A stretch of DNA of 64,000 bases from Pegoplata infirma (GCA_963921195.1 OY992536.1:97861550-97925549), one strand, 5' to 3'. Positions 11,415 to 23,775 are shown, counted from the stretch's first letter. Notes: generated by a model not told the origin, from the letters alone. A program made the numbers and translations.

Positions 11415-13228
11415 CCTATATATCCTCGCTCGATTTTAAGACTATCTAGCGATGTCCGTCTGTCTGTCTGTGTGAAATACTTAACAGAGGCTCCTGAAGG
11501 TTGGCATATACACTCAAAAAAAAAGTGAACTAAAATCTGGGAAAATTAACTTAATTTTAAGAAAAAGAGGGAATGATTTGGCTCCAAAGATTTTTTTTTT
11601 CTTGGTTTTAGTTCATAATTTTCCCAAAAATAAGGAAAACAAAGTTAATTAATTTTAAGCCAATTTTAACTAGAAAATGGGAAAAATTATATTACACTTT
11701 AGTTGATTCACATTTTAAAACTGGATTGGGTCTAGACCCTGGACCCATGGGTTCGGACCAACCCCTTGTTAACTCAAGACCCCGGTCCTTTAAGGGTCCC
11801 CATAGATTTTGAACCAAAATTTGTGACCGTTTCGCTTTAACGTGCTTAGTTTTTGAGATACGGTAATAAGGGGCCTAATAGGGTCTTGAGAATCTTAAAA
11901 ACTGTATAACTCAAAAACTATTAATCGGAGGTCTTTCGGGTATTTTGCGGAAGTGTTCTATGAGTCAAGAGCCACAAATGGCGTTGTAACTTTTCCCGTG
12001 TTGCCAGTATTTACCGAGATATTTGCATATATAAAATCTCGGGAATTTCAACTTTTAGATCTAAAATTAGGGTCTTGAGACCCTAGCCTGCAGAGCTAGG
12101 CTATTCCATATTTTTCTTTATAGTCTTTCTTTGAAAATTTCGTCCGTTTCGCTCTATCTCGCTTAGTTTTCGAAATATCGCCATTTTGAATTTTTAACTA
12201 AATTCTAAGAAGTTATTTACTAAATTCTCAGAAGTTATTAACTAAATTCTAAGAAGTACAGTTCCTCAATTCAAGGAAGAGAAATACGATGATGTTTTTT
12301 TAGTAAATTTTAACTAAACATGAACTAAATTGTTTTTTAAGAAATATGTCTTTAAAATAAAGATGCGTTTCTAAGATTTGTGGAAAATTTCTTTGGCAGT
12401 AAGAATTTTTTTCCTAATATTTAAAAATTCCATTTAAAGAAAACTATGAACTACTTATGAGTAAATGAACTAAACTTTTTTCCGCATAGTTAAGAAAATT
12501 TCTTATTTTTTAGTTAAATTTAACTAAATTATAGGAAAATTCATGATAAATTTTCAAAGACATTTTTTACTTAATTCTAGTTATGTCTTTTTTTGTCAGT
12601 GTATGTTGGGCATTTACCTGGTCAGGTTGGTATTGCAATCCAAATCGGTCAAGTGGTTCAAAAGTTATGAGCAAAAGACTGAATTTCAACAAGGGGTTTT
12701 CGTGAATTTACGAGATAAAAAACACGCTAACTTTCGAAAGGCAATTCTGAGGATGCTGAAGCATGGCATATATATTTGTCATTCATATATATTATATATA
12801 TTTGTCATTTGAATTTCAGCCGAATCGGTCCAGTAGCTCAAAAGTTATTAGCAAAACCGTGAATTACAGATTAGTTTCACCTTAAATTCACATGTTGAAA
12901 ACCCGTTAAACATGTTTTAATAACATTGGTAAGTCACAAAAATATTTTACAACGTATTTTATTGTCACTCAAAAACATTTTTACACCAAAAAAAAAAAAA
13001 TACACTCGAAAAAAGTTTTACACTCGAAAAAATTTTACACTCAAAAAAAAATAGTAAATTATTTTTTTTTTTTTCAAAAATTACTAAAAACAAATATTTT
13101 TACACAAAATAAAATATTTCTAATCAAAAATTTTATTTTTTCACGTTAGAAAATTAACTATCACTTAAAAAGGGTATTGTGGAGGGTATTCATAGATTCG
13201 GCCAAGTCGAATTTAACTTTTCTACTTG
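11415..13228 (+). mobile_element. Helentron family C copy 1, interrupted
   Basis: Contains the 'cgattttaagactatctag' core and a GTCC(GTCT)3 tract near 11456, then is split by a TIR element. It resumes at 12604 with sequence shared with the copy at 18715-19272 (about 12640-12900) and ends with a degenerate hairpin (attcggccaagtcgaat) and ctacttg. The interior near 12970-13070 is an expanded 'acactcaaaaaa' simple repeat. Confidence 0.7.
11511..12601. mobile_element. TA-TSD TIR element, family F copy 1
   Basis: Termini are CACTCAAAAAAAAAGTGAAC and the inverse of CACTGACAAAAAAAGACATA, flanked by TA on both sides. Removing it restores Helentron C sequence that matches the uninterrupted copy near 18846. 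Ends and interior (for example 'tggcagtaagaattt') are shared with the larger copy at 19551-28238. No transposase ORF is present, so it is non-autonomous. Confidence 0.75.
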
Positions 13229-13230
13229 TT

Positions 13231-13460
13231 TTTATACCCTCCACCTAGTGATAGAGGGTATATATAAGTTTGTCATTCCGTTTGTAACTCATCGAAATAT
13301 CGGTCTAGGACCCCATAAAGTATATATATTCATGATGCCCGATCGATTTTAAGACATTCTAGCGATGTCCGTCTGTCCGTCTGTCCGTCTGTCCGTCTGT
13401 CTGTCTGTCTGTGGAAAATGCTCTCGCGGACAAAATATTGCACAGAGATGATAATAATTT
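13231..13460 (+). mobile_element. Helentron family B copy 1, 3'-truncated
   Basis: Starts ttataccctccacc and has the conserved 'gtttgtaactcatcgaaata' core, a 'catgatgcccgatcg' segment and an 11-unit GTCC/GTCT tract at 13367-13411. Similarity stops in the 'tgcacagagatga' block. Confidence 0.75.
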
Positions 13461-14229
13461 TTGAACAGAAACAGTTTTACATTTATTGCATAAACTTGTA
13501 ACATTTTCTTCAATTGAACTGAAACAAGTGTAATGAAATACGAAATAAAAAAATTCAGCGACTTTTTTTACATATTTTTTAAAATACCAAAAAGTTTCGG
13601 TTTCGGCTAATATTCGGCCAAAATTTTGCCGAATACCGAATAGAGGCCGAAACCCCATTATTCGGCCGAAACCGAGACCGAATATTCGGTCGGACTCTAA
13701 AAAAACACATTTTTTAGTTGTTTTTTTTATAACTATTTGCAAAACCAACATTTTTTAATAAAAAAAAAAGTACGGGTACGGGTTCGCGTTCGGCCGAACT
13801 TTGTAAAATTTCCCGAAGTTCGGGTTCGGGTACGAGTTTGGTCTGAAAAAGTGCGTTCAATTAATAAATATAACAGAGAAAAAAAACTAAGCGTCGTCCA
13901 AAATGTAAAGATTGAAAAATAAATTTAGTTAAGTCCTAGGATTAAGTCAAATTTATTTATACCGTTTTACATTTTGCACAACGCTTAATTTTTTTCCTGT
14001 TTATATTTACTAAATGTATGTACATTCAGAAAAAAATTATAAAAACAATTTCTGGACTTGATTTGACCCACTTTTTAACTAAATAGAGCTAATACGGTCT
14101 GCAAAAAAACAAGCATAATAATTATTTTTTTCTTCTCTTCCGTTTCCGGAATTTACTGGAAAAAAGTAGCTTACAACCTCTATACTTACACTACGCAACT
14201 TAATTCTCGGTGTCTGGTTTACTTCAAAG
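13461..14229. other. Unassigned, with TTCGG-rich and poly-A segments
   Basis: 13600-13700 and 13768-13850 are rich in ttcggccgaaacc and ttcgggttcggg motifs, reminiscent of degenerate hAT-like termini. A block near 14125-14222 (cttccgtttccgg, then ctggtttacttc) recurs, shortened, at about 28625-28655. No gene is seen. Confidence 0.35.
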
Positions 14230-14479
14230 CAGTGTTGGCTACCGTTACCCTTTCAATACCGTTACCGATTAAAAACCCTTTATTTTTGACTACCGTTACC
14301 AATACCGAAATAAAAAAATTTCAATACCTTTACCGATAAAAAACCCTTACCTTTATTCGGATTTTTACCGGTATTGTATCGGTTTTGTTTCGGTTGTCAT
14401 AAAATACAGATAAAAAACAAAGTAAAATATTTTTAATCTACTTAAAAAAAAAAAATATTTATAGCAAATGGCATTGTTA

Positions 14480-14702
14480 TATGGACAAAAAACAATGAGG
14501 AAATTGGCTCAATCAATGATCACATTCGCAATTAACTAAATCTTGACAAAGAATATGAATCGGTCGAACCAATCACGTTCTCAATTTACTTAATGAGTTC
14601 CGAAGCGAAAAGTGAGTGCCAACATTTTTTAGTGGGAAGATGAAAGAAGACACATACCTGAATTGTACCAAATTGCTGAAGTGTTGTCTGCGGTGTTGTT
14701 TT
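14480..14702 (+). pseudogene. Possible remnant of a hAT transposase C-terminal dimerisation region
   Basis: One plus frame reads WEDERRHIPELYQIAEVL (about 14632-14685), matching the usual hAT pattern W-x7-(Y/I)P-x-L-x-x-(I/L)A-x-x-(Y/V)L. Another frame just upstream reads EIGSINDHIRN then a stop, plausible for the preceding segment. Stops and a frameshift make it a relic. It lies just inside E1, as expected for a hAT element, though its orientation (reading inward) is odd. Confidence 0.35.
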
Positions 14703-15184
14703 AAAAATAACAGAATTGTTTCTGTATTTTTACTGACTGTTTGCTGACTTTTGTTTTGTTCAAAACTTAGCAGATTATTTTGTAATTTTACAAACATTTT
14801 TTGTTGTAAATTTTTTAATTTTTGTCTAATTTAAACAATTAAGACTAAAAAAAATCAAATGTAAAAAAATTAGCTGATTATTTTGGTAATTTTACAGAAA
14901 GTTTTAGTAGTGCTGTTTTTAAGAAAATTTCTTGAAAAAATTTTTATTAATTTTTTTTTTTAATTTTATCGAAAAACAAACAGCATACCTAAGAAATAAT
15001 TGTCGCTTGGAAAAAAAATCGAAAATTTTATTTTTGTAAAATTATTGTGTTGCTAATTTGTTGTGCTCTGTTTTTCCACCTGCAGATTTTTTTTTTTAAC
15101 ACTGGGCTACACTTCCGCACTACGGATTTCCTCTGCTTACCCTCCCCCGCAAATGTCCCTGTCAATATTTGTGTTTTTTGCTTG

Positions 15185-15240
15185 GTTAAATGTTGGTGGG
15201 TATAAAGGATTCGGCAAAGCCGAACTAAACACAACTAATT
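15185..15240 (+). mobile_element. Helentron 3'-end fragment
   Basis: gggtataaaggattcgg followed by the hairpin ATTCGGCAAAGCCGAA at 15209-15224, the family's 3' signature, without a recognisable body upstream. Confidence 0.55.
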
Positions 15241-15893
15241 CTACAGTAAAAGTTTGAGTAAGTGATTTCGTAACCCAAATCTACTAAAAAGTTACTAATT
15301 AGTAATTACCAATAGTACAGTACTTTTTTAGTATCTTTAGTACTAAAATTAGTAATTTTTACTGGTTATAAGTAATATTAGTAACAAATCTTAGTATTGA
15401 AAACCAATTCCTGCACTAGATAATTTTGGACTAAAACACTAGAACGTTAGCTAAATTTTTAGAATTAAATACCCACGTTTTTTTTAGTGTATTACTAGTT
15501 TTTATCGCTTTTTTTGTAACAGTTAAAAAAGTTAGTCTTTTTTGCTTAAAAATTATAATTATATAATTTCGATGTTCAGGCTGTTTATCTGAAATCAGCA
15601 GATTTTTCTGTTAAAATCAGCTGATTTTTCAGTTTAAATCAGCAGATTTATCGGCTGCCTTGACAGATTTTTCTGCAGACTCTACCTTTATTCAGACAGA
15701 AATTTAGCAAAATGAGTCAGCAAATTTGTCAAATGGCTCAGATTTTTTGCCAAAATGCAGATTTTCCTGCTGATTGGACAGAGACATTTAATAAACACGT
15801 AAAAAATCAAAAAAAAAAAATATTTGTTAAATAACAATATTGGGTGAATAATTAATTTCTGAGTTAATTAATAGTATTAAATACTACTAGTAC
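15241..15893. other. Unassigned AT-rich sequence with short tandem motifs
   Basis: 15260-15410 is full of 'actaattagtaat' motifs. 15590-15660 has three copies of a 'aaatcagcagatttttc' motif of about 30 bp. No ORF is credible. Confidence 0.4.
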
Positions 15894-16136
15894 TATCCCA
15901 GTTGGAAAATGTGTCACGGAGGAAATTTCCACAGTGATTCCTTGAGGAAATGTCTTCAGGTTCTGACAAATCATAGGTAATCCTTGATGATATGTCCTAA
16001 CATTGTCAGCACTGAATGTTTGCTTTAAGAGTGTGGACAATTCCTCTAAGACATCTAAAAGAAAATGGGCAACTCTTCAATTTCCAAAAAAAAAGATGGC
16101 AATATTACAGATTTATTTAAAATAAAATCAAAATCC

Positions 16137-17391
16137 TGATTAATTTTTATTAATAAATAAAAATTGTTTTATTCGACCTTTTAAATATTATATTTTGTAA
16201 GGATGTTTATTCTGGCTCGAGGTCATTATTTTCTTTACTAATTAAAACCATGATATTCTCATAGTATAATTTTCAAGAAAATTATTTTTTGTTTTAAATT
16301 TATTTATGTTGGTCATTTTTGCAAGACTTAATCGACACGTGTTTCGGAATTTGTCAAGATTCCATTGTCAAGATTATTTAGCAAAAATAGAAACGATATA
16401 CTACAAAGTAGCAAACGAGTCTAATGACAAATCGTTTTTGCACAAACTAAAACATTAATACATATTCGACTCTATCCACAATGTGAATTAGAAAGACGAA
16501 GAAATTGTACTATGCTAGTAAGTAACAATTGTCAATAACCAACAAAAATATTTAAAACATTTTACATACGATAGTCCATTGGACTACAACAATATATTTT
16601 TGTTGCTGTGAATGAAATTATACCATTATTAGGGCTATTCATCACTTATGGCGTGCCAACCATTATGTGAATGGAATCTTGACAAATTCCGAAACACGTG
16701 TCGATTAAGGCTTGCAAAAATGACCAACATAAATAAATTTAAAACAAAAAATAATTTTCTTGAAAATTATACTATGAGAATATCATGGTTTTAATTAGTA
16801 AAGAAAATAATGACCTCGAGCCAGAATAAACATCCTCACAAAATATAATATTTTAAAGGTCGAATAAAACAATTTTTATTTATTAATAAAAATTAATCAG
16901 AATTTGAACATAATGGTTGGCACGCCATAAGTGATGAATAGCCCTAATAATGGTATAATTTCATTCACAGCAACAAAAACATATTGTTGTAGTCCAATGG
17001 ACTATCGTATGTAAAATGTTTTAAATATTTTTGTTGGTTATTGACAATTGTTACTTACTAGCATAGTACAATTTCTTCGTCTTTCTAATTCACATTGTGG
17101 ATAGAGTCGAATATGTATTAATGTTTTAGTTTGTGCAAAAACGATTTGTCATTAGACTCGTTTGCTACTTTGTAGTATATCGTTTCTATTTTTGCTAAAT
17201 AATCTTGACAATGGAATCTTGACAAATTCCGAAACACGTGTCGATTAAGTCTTGCAAAAATGACCAACATAAATAAATTTAAAACAAAAAATAATTTTCT
17301 TGAAAATTATACTATGAGAATATCATGGTTTTAATTAGTAAAGAAAATAATGACCTCGAGCCAGAATAAACATCCTCACAAAATATAAAAT
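16137..17391. repeat. A'-B'-A-B-A palindromic block
   Basis: Module A (about 180-230 bp, starting gaatcttgacaaattccg and containing cacgtgtcgattaag) occurs inverted at about 16137-16370 and direct at about 16675-16905 and 17214-17391. Module B (cataatggttggcacgcc to gctaaataatcttgaca) occurs inverted at about 16371-16672 and direct at about 16909-17213. Arms of about 480 bp are nearly identical, so a very stable hairpin is possible. There is no ORF. Confidence 0.85.
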
Positions 17392-17454
17392 CAAAATCTA
17401 ACAAGTAGAATAAAAGTAATAAATTGACAAACAATTTTCAAAATAAAGTTAAGT

Positions 17455-17510
17455 AGTTAGGCGTGGGACTAATAAACTGGAGGTTCCAGGTTCAAATCCA
17501 GTTGGGACTA
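17455..17510 (+). other. tRNA-like pol III box pair (weak SINE hint)
   Basis: GGTTCAAATCC matches the pol III B box. About 30 bp upstream, tagttaggcgtggga resembles an A box. The arms do not fold into a full tRNA cloverleaf, so this may be a decayed tRNA-derived SINE head or chance. Confidence 0.2.
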
Positions 17511-18164
17511 AAAAAAGCGAAAAGTTTTTTCTAAATATGAGAAAGATAAATTATAAAGGAAAATGGATAAAAGTAAAAACTAAAGGAAATACGAAAATGT
17601 TTTGTATTTTTGCATGACCTACGTCAGACATTTCCCCAAAGAAGTCTTAGGTGACATGTCCCCAGAAGGTCAGCACTGACCAGTGCTGACTTTGAGTGAG
17701 GACATTTTGAAAATTTGTATGAAACTGTCCTCAACCCAGTACATAGAGATGTCTTGTGGATGTCAGCAGTGACTCTGACATGTCACCGCTCCGTCACTGA
17801 GGATGGCTCGAGGACGTTGCCAACTGGGATATAATTATGTGTTAAAAACGCACTAAATTTAACAGTTTTTTTCAATGTTGGCAATCGATACCTTTTCAAT
17901 ACCGTTATCCGTTTCAAAACCCTTTAAATTGAATACCGGTACCAATACCAATACCGAAACTCAGTTTTGGTATCGGATACCGGTATCCAAATACCTTTTC
18001 CTTCGGTATCGGTACATACCGGTATTGAAACGGTTTTTCTTAAAAACCATATTTTTTACAAAAAAAATTAATAGAAAGTTTGTAAATTTTTTGGTTTTTG
18101 TAAATGAAAAATCGTACTCCAAATGCCTCACCGAAATCTCATAAAAATAAAAAATCTTTTGGCA

Positions 18165-18300
18165 CCCACATCGTGATTTAAATAAAAAAGCCACTTCAAT
18201 CGCGATGCGAGAGCAAAAGAAAATTATTGATTTTCACGAAATTTTTATGGATTCATTTTTTTGGGGATTTTTATTTAATCCGTGATGTGGGTGTCCAAGG
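18165..18300. repeat. Short inverted repeat inside E2
   Basis: ttggcacccacatcgtgatt near the left and its near-inverse (aatccgtgatgtgggtgtcc) near 18275 flank about 70 bp. A related 'ccgcgatgcggg' fragment recurs near 18570. Confidence 0.55.
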
Positions 18301-18714
18301 ATTTTTTTGATATATAGAGGACTTCGTGGAAGGCATTTGGAACACTCGCAGGAGGTTTTCCACCATAGTATAATTTTTTGAAGTGGCTTAACTCGTAGAA
18401 ATCGTCCATAAAAGTCCCATAATTCGCGAAAAAAATGTTTGCTATATTTTTGAATGTGATCTTGTCTAGACAGGGAATACCTATTTTTCCAAATAGATAA
18501 CACCAACAAAAAAAACTTGGTTGCCTAGAAATAAGATGAAATATGTAATTTGTTGGGGTTTTTACTTTAACCGCGATGCGGGATGGAAATAAATTTTACG
18601 GAGGTATTTTGACAGCCAATAGAAACTTATTGGACCCCTTTCAGCTGAAACAAAAAAGAAAGGTAAAAACCGACAAGGCTTTATAATTATGTACTAAAGA
18701 CATGGGAAAATGTC

Positions 18715-19272
18715 CAGCAAAACCGGTCCAGTGCTTCAAAAGTTATGAGCAACAGACTGAATTTCGGCAACGGTTTTTCGCGAATTTTCGAGATAAAAAA
18801 ACACGCTAACTTTCGAAAGGCAATCCTGATAATGCTGAAGCTTGGCATATATATTGACCGTTTCCCTGGCCTTATTCGTATTGAATTTCAGCCAAATCGG
18901 TCTAGTGGTTCAAAATTTATTAAGAAAAACGTGAATTTCAGATTGGTTTTACCTTTAATTCACTTGTTGAAAAAACCGTTAAACCAGCTTTAAAAAAAAT
19001 GATGAGTCGCGAAAATATTTTAGAAAGTATTTTTGTCACTCACAAAAATTTTTATACTAAAACAAAAAAAATGACACTAAAAAAAAAAAAAAATTGTTGT
19101 CAATTTTGTGTTTTTTTTTTTTTAATGACCAAAAAAAGTTCTTTACTACAACATAAATTATTTCTAATCAAAATTGTTAATTTGATTCACGTTAGAAAAT
19201 TAACTATTACTTTAGAAGAGCATTGTGGAGTGTATTGATGGATTCGTCCAAGTTGAATTTAACTTCTACTTG
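18715..19272 (+). mobile_element. Helentron family C copy 2, 5'-truncated
   Basis: Matches copy 1 from 'cggtccagtgcttcaaaagt' through 'cacgctaactttcgaaaggc' to the degenerate 3' hairpin and ctacttg. It shows the uninterrupted 'ggcatatatattg' site where copy 1 took the family F insertion. Confidence 0.7.
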
Positions 19273-19850
19273 TTTTTACAAATTTTTTTAAAGTTTTTAT
19301 ACGTTTTTTTATACTTTTAGCATTTTTTCGATAATACCGGTACGTACCGGTATTGACGTTTCGGTATCGGTAATACCGTAACCGATTCAACTCAAATACC
19401 GTAACCGAAACCGAAAAAAATAAAAAAAACGATACCAATACCGATATCGATACCGTTATTCGTTTCGATTGCCAACCTTGGTTTTTTTTATTTTATTAAA
19501 AAAATTCTTGAATTTTTACGTGTTTTTAACAAAATTGTGACTTTTTAACACACTCAGAAAAAAAACGAACTAAAAAATGGGAAAATTAACTAAATCCAAG
19601 GAAAATTGATAATGATTTAGCTCCATTGCCATGTACTCTAGGGGTGGGATAGTGCACGAGTTTTCGATTTCGACACGCTAGAACCGCTTATTTTGTGAGG
19701 TTCGTAAAAAAAATGCATGGGCCAAAAAATGGGGCAGATCGGATAGGATCTAGGGGTCGCTCATCGGGGTCAAAGTTGGGCGTAGAGGGGAAAAAATCCA
19801 CAAAAAGGCCCAAAACTCCCCTGGTTTTGCTCCTAGAGGGGTCAAATGTG

Positions 19851-20735
19851 AGACCGGCCCCCATTATTTTTTCCCCCTGAACACTTTTGCCAAACATACC
19901 TAAGCCCTATCTCCAATCCCTAATGGGGGTCCCATACAAAGGTTCAATTTAAAAAAAATCTTGCTCCTACCGCTCTAGCTGTCCTAGAAGTCACCCTAGA
20001 GGAATCAAATGTATGACCGACCCCCAATATTTTTTCAACCCCAACATTTTCTTAGAACATACCTACCCCCTATCTTCAATCCTTAGGGTGGTCCCCATGC
20101 ATTTTTTTTTTCTTAAATTGTCATATTAAATCAGCTCCTACCGGTCCAATGGTGCCTCCTAGAGGGGTCATTATCAAGACCAACCCCCATTAATTTTTAG
20201 CCCCCAACACTTCTTCTGAACATACCAATTCCATATCTCCAATTCCTAAGGGGTCTCCCACACAAAACGACATTTTTGTAAATCTTGCTCCCACCGCTCT
20301 AACTATCGCAGGGGTGACCCTAGAGAAGTTAAATGTGTGACCGACCCCCAATATTTTTTCAGCCCCAACATTTTCCCCAAACAAACCTACCCTCTATTTT
20401 TAAGCCTTAAGGGTGTCCCCACACAATTTTTTTTTTTTAATTTTTTTTATAAAATTTGCGCCTACCGCTCCCACTGTGCCTTTAGGGACGGGAAATGCAG
20501 ACTGACCCCCATTAATTTTTGCACCCTACATTTTTTCTGAACATACCTACGCCGTATTTACACTTTGTAGGGGTGCTCCCCTGGGGAAAACTAAATTAGT
20601 AATGTATGTAGAGAAGTCAAATGTATGACCTGCCCATATATTTTTTTAGCCAAAACATTTTCTTCAAACATACCTACCCTCTATCTTCAAGGTGTTACCC
20701 CACAATTTTTTTATTTATTTTATCGAGAAATCCGA
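19851..20735. repeat. 163-bp subrepeats of the left foldback arm
   Basis: Units start at about 19851, 20014, 20180, 20339, 20501 and 20627 with gaccgacccccaatattttt or close variants. Each ends with a 'ctctagaggggtcaa' type segment. Alternate units resemble each other more than neighbours, suggesting a dimeric higher-order unit. The mirror set lies in 25228-26000. Confidence 0.8.
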
Positions 20736-20836
20736 GGTCTTTAATTTGTAATTTAATAGTAACTTTTGTTAAGCGTAGAAAAATATTTTTTTTTAACTTG
20801 AAAATAATGAAAAATGATAAATAATATAACTATAAA

Positions 20837-21645
20837 TCAAATTAATTTATTTTTATCGTGTGATGGATATTGTTTCCGATTTTCGGCCACGACCTGAAGC
20901 AAAAATATTTTTTCCTCCTCGTTACGGCACAACACGTTGTTATAGTCTTCTATTAATTTTACGCCTCTTTCGGCAGCGTCGTTGACAACATGTAATTTAC
21001 GTAATATTTGCAGCGCTCGCTGGTAGTCCTGACGATTTTCCCAAGTATTTGGATCGGAAGCAATGAAATGGTTGTTATTCCGAAGCGTGCAAAAAATTTT
21101 GGAGTCTCAGGTGTTACGTAGTGGCTTAAATCAGTTTTCATGAGTTCTTGATTCACTTGTTTCGATGCCATGTTAATTCTTTTCACACCTTCGAATCCAA
21201 CAACATGTACTGAAGGATTACAATCATTGTTGCCACTGTCGCCGCTATCCTCTGAGGCATCTTCTTCCCCGATATCATCGTCTTCTTCTTCCTCGCTGTC
21301 TTCGTTAGACGATTCGTCCATCTCATCGTCAGATAACTCTTCCTCCAATTCCTCTTTCTCTTCTTCAAATATACGGATTGCATTCGACATTTTTCGTTTT
21401 ATTTCACAAGAGATATTCGGATCAAATAGTGCGAGAGCAACATCTTCCCCACTGAGATACCAGAGATGTCCACAGAATCTCTTGACCAATCGTTGCGACA
21501 GAATCTTATCAACTGAAGCATAATTGGCAATCGCTTTCAAAAAATTCAAATCATTATTTGGAGCTTCTATTGCTTTGGTAGCGCTAAACCAAGCTTTTAC
21601 GTACATTGTTATAATGAAAACGGTCACATCAAGAAGTGCATTTAA
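20837..21645 (-). pseudogene. Frameshifted ORF fragment inside the foldback
   Basis: On the minus strand an open stretch runs from the stop at 21646-21648 to about 21056. It includes HLWYLSGEDVALALFDP and a long acidic tract (about residues 88-137). At about 21055 the similarity shifts frame, continuing through SDPNTW, VVNDAAERGVKLIEDYNN and FLLQVV to the stop at 20837-20839. I recall these motifs in a widespread uncharacterised arthropod family often found in repetitive DNA; I cannot assign a function. There is no start and the N-terminus is missing, so it is broken. Without the frameshift it would run about 266 residues. It lies in the unique part of the foldback, so it may be a relic of that element's own gene or captured host sequence. 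Confidence 0.6.
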
Positions 21646-21783
21646 TTATTTTTTGGCCAAACCGATATATTTTCGGAACAAAAACATTTTTAGGCAGTAT
21701 ATGCCTTTTGCCGTCCATCGAGCATGACTGATGGGTCCTGGTGGGCTAAAATGCTTATTAGGAATATTTTCGCCAAGGTATAC

Positions 21784-23775
21784 GGGTCGTTTATGAAACC
21801 AATGTGGATTGGTTTGACAACACTTTTTCACGGAAATCAGCTGTATGTGTTTATGAATCCAATCCAATTCCAATCAAAGAAAAAATGAGAAAATTTCCGT
21901 TCGAAAACGAAAATGTGCGTTCATGAATTCCATTCAGGTGGTTTGACAGTTAGAAAATTTTCGTTAACGTTTTGCTTCGGGGATTTGTAAGAAAAGTTGG
22001 AAATAATTAATTAAAAAAATTTAAAAACAAAAGTTAAATGAAAAAATGTGGGTAACATGTTTTTTTTTTTTTGTTTTAGATTTTTTTTTTTTAAATATTT
22101 TTTCTTTTTTATATTATAAGGGGAAGGCACTAAATTAATGAGCAAAATGCAGTTAGTTCTTCATGAGTTTGTGGAAATAAATCCCGATATAGCGTATGGA
22201 TTTGTGTTTTAAGCGCCTAAAATATAAACTGAAAACTGTAAAAATATACAATAAAAAAAAGTGCATTTATACTTTTTTGGAAAAAAAATGTCCATACATT
22301 CCAACATTTGTTTTTTATACCTTCCAACCACAGTATGGGCACAGTATACAGTATATACTGTGGTATGGGGGTATACTCACTTTGTCATTTCGTTTGTAAC
22401 TCATCGAAATAAAGTATATATATTATTGATCCATGATCGATTCTAAGACATTCTGTGAATGCCCGTCCGTCCGTCTGTAGATGGCAAGATGCAGTCCAAA
22501 ATAAAAGAGCTAGCCTCCTGCCATTTGGCACGAATATGTCTTATGGTCCTAGGCAGGTTAAGTTCGTAAATGGGAAAAATCGGCCCAGGGGAAAAAAGTT
22601 ACCCCTTAAAGAACTCAACCAACCTCTGAAAAAATTCTCTTTTTTTACATGTTTTTTTGTATTTTTGTTAAATAAATGAAAAATTTGGTATATTTATCGG
22701 GATGGGAAGGTGTTCCCAACGCCCCCACTGACCCTATCACCCCCCACAAAAAACAAACGCCCCTGACAATTTTTGTTTAAATTTTTTTTACATTTTGGAG
22801 GGTATAAAATATTCGGCACAGCCGAATTTAACACTCACTTGTTTTAATATTATTTTACTTTGTCCGCTGTTCCAAAAAAGTAATTCACATTAAAAAATGT
22901 GAAAATGAAAGTTTCCGAATTTTTTGGTGTTCCAGATTTCACTTCCGTGAAAGTAAAACGAATGCACTTTTTTCTCTATAATTTTAAAATTTCAGTTATT
23001 CGATTTTAACTTTGAATGAAAACGTAAACAACAGAACACTAAATTGGATTTCATGTGATTCGGAAATTGTGAATTGAAAAGTTGTAATAGACACAACAAG
23101 GCTTGTGTTAAGTGTGTATGATACTTCATTTTTTCATTAACTTTTTCAAAGGGTTTTCTACAAAAAATTTAATAACTTCCAAACAATAATTTTGAATTTT
23201 CAAGTTTCTTGCAGAAAACCTTTGATAAAATTTTTTAAAAAAGTATCATACACACTTTAGCTTATTAACGAAAAAAAATCTTTAGTCGGACAAGTATTTC
23301 GATTTCAAAATTGGGCGCAAAAATTAATAAGAGACCAGCAAGTTACCGATGTTTTAAGGTGTGCAAAGATATTTATCCTGAGCCAATGAAATATGTAGAA
23401 GAAACTGGTATTTTTTCAAACAAAAGTAATGCCAGATCCTTAGTATGGGTTATGCTTTTGTATAAAACTCCTTACCGTAATGGATCAATAACTAAAAAAA
23501 TTTAATTTAAAAGAAATGCTTGACAGTTTGTTATTTGCCATATTATAACTGCCATATTATAACAACTCTAAATTTGACTTTCTAACAGAGTTGATACAAA
23601 ATACAACAAAAAAATGTGTCTTACAACAAAAAAATGTGTCTCCGCTAAGTTCGAACGAAATAGATATTTTTTTTCGAACAAAGCACTTTCGTCACGGTTT
23701 CATGAACGCTTCGAAAATTGGAAACGGAATTAAATTTTGTTTCCAATCGAATTTCGTTGTGGATTCATGAACGGC
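21784..23775. mobile_element. Tentative TIR element in the foldback interior
   Basis: GGGTCGTTTATGAAACCAAT at the left and the inverse of GGCCGTTCATGAATCCACAA at the right resemble each other. Related 'gttcatgaattcc' motifs lie inside. No clear TSD is found. It holds a Helentron A copy. An inverted pair near 23105-23260 (cattttttcattaac..., gtatcatacacac) lies inside. Confidence 0.35.
22311..22841 (+). mobile_element. Helentron family A copy 2, near full length
   Basis: Starts ttttataccttccaacc and has a core with gtttgtaactcatcgaaat and only three GTCY units near 22465. The body is cagtccaaaataaaagagct and cctaggcaggttaagttcg, and the 3' hairpin ATTCGGCACAGCCGAAT is followed by aacactcacttg. 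This is the best unexpanded reference for the copy holding the giant GACA array. Confidence 0.85.

Larger units (their letters stand above)
15894..17831. mobile_element. TIR element with TATCCCAGTTGG ends
   Basis: TATCCCAGTTGG (15894-15905) and CCAACTGGGATA (17820-17831) are perfect 12-bp inverted ends, possibly TCCCAGTTGG with a TA duplication. Subterminal regions are rich in 'tgtcctca' and 'gtcagcactga' motifs. No transposase ORF exists; the middle is occupied by a large palindrome. Confidence 0.65.
17873..19480. mobile_element. hAT-like element E2 with perfect 8-bp TSD
   Basis: Ends CAATGTTGGCAATCGATACC and its approximate inverse (cgattgccaaccttg) are flanked by GTTTTTTT at 17865-17872 and 19481-19488. 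Subterminal regions are rich in accggtaccaataccg-type motifs as in E1. An internal inverted repeat at 18165-18300 (cccacatcgtgatttaaat and its inverse) and a Helentron C copy are nested. No transposase is visible. Confidence 0.75.

Noticed and set aside
13359..13751. 130-codon minus ORF ending in TDRQTDGQ
   Set aside because: It covers the GTCY tract of a Helentron and TTCGG-rich debris; no domain is seen.
17455..17510. tRNA gene
   Set aside because: The B box is good but the arms do not fold into a cloverleaf; kept only as a weak SINE hint.
21170..21523. 117-codon plus-strand ORF, Ser-rich
   Set aside because: It is the antisense of the acidic tract of the pseudogene at 20837-21645.
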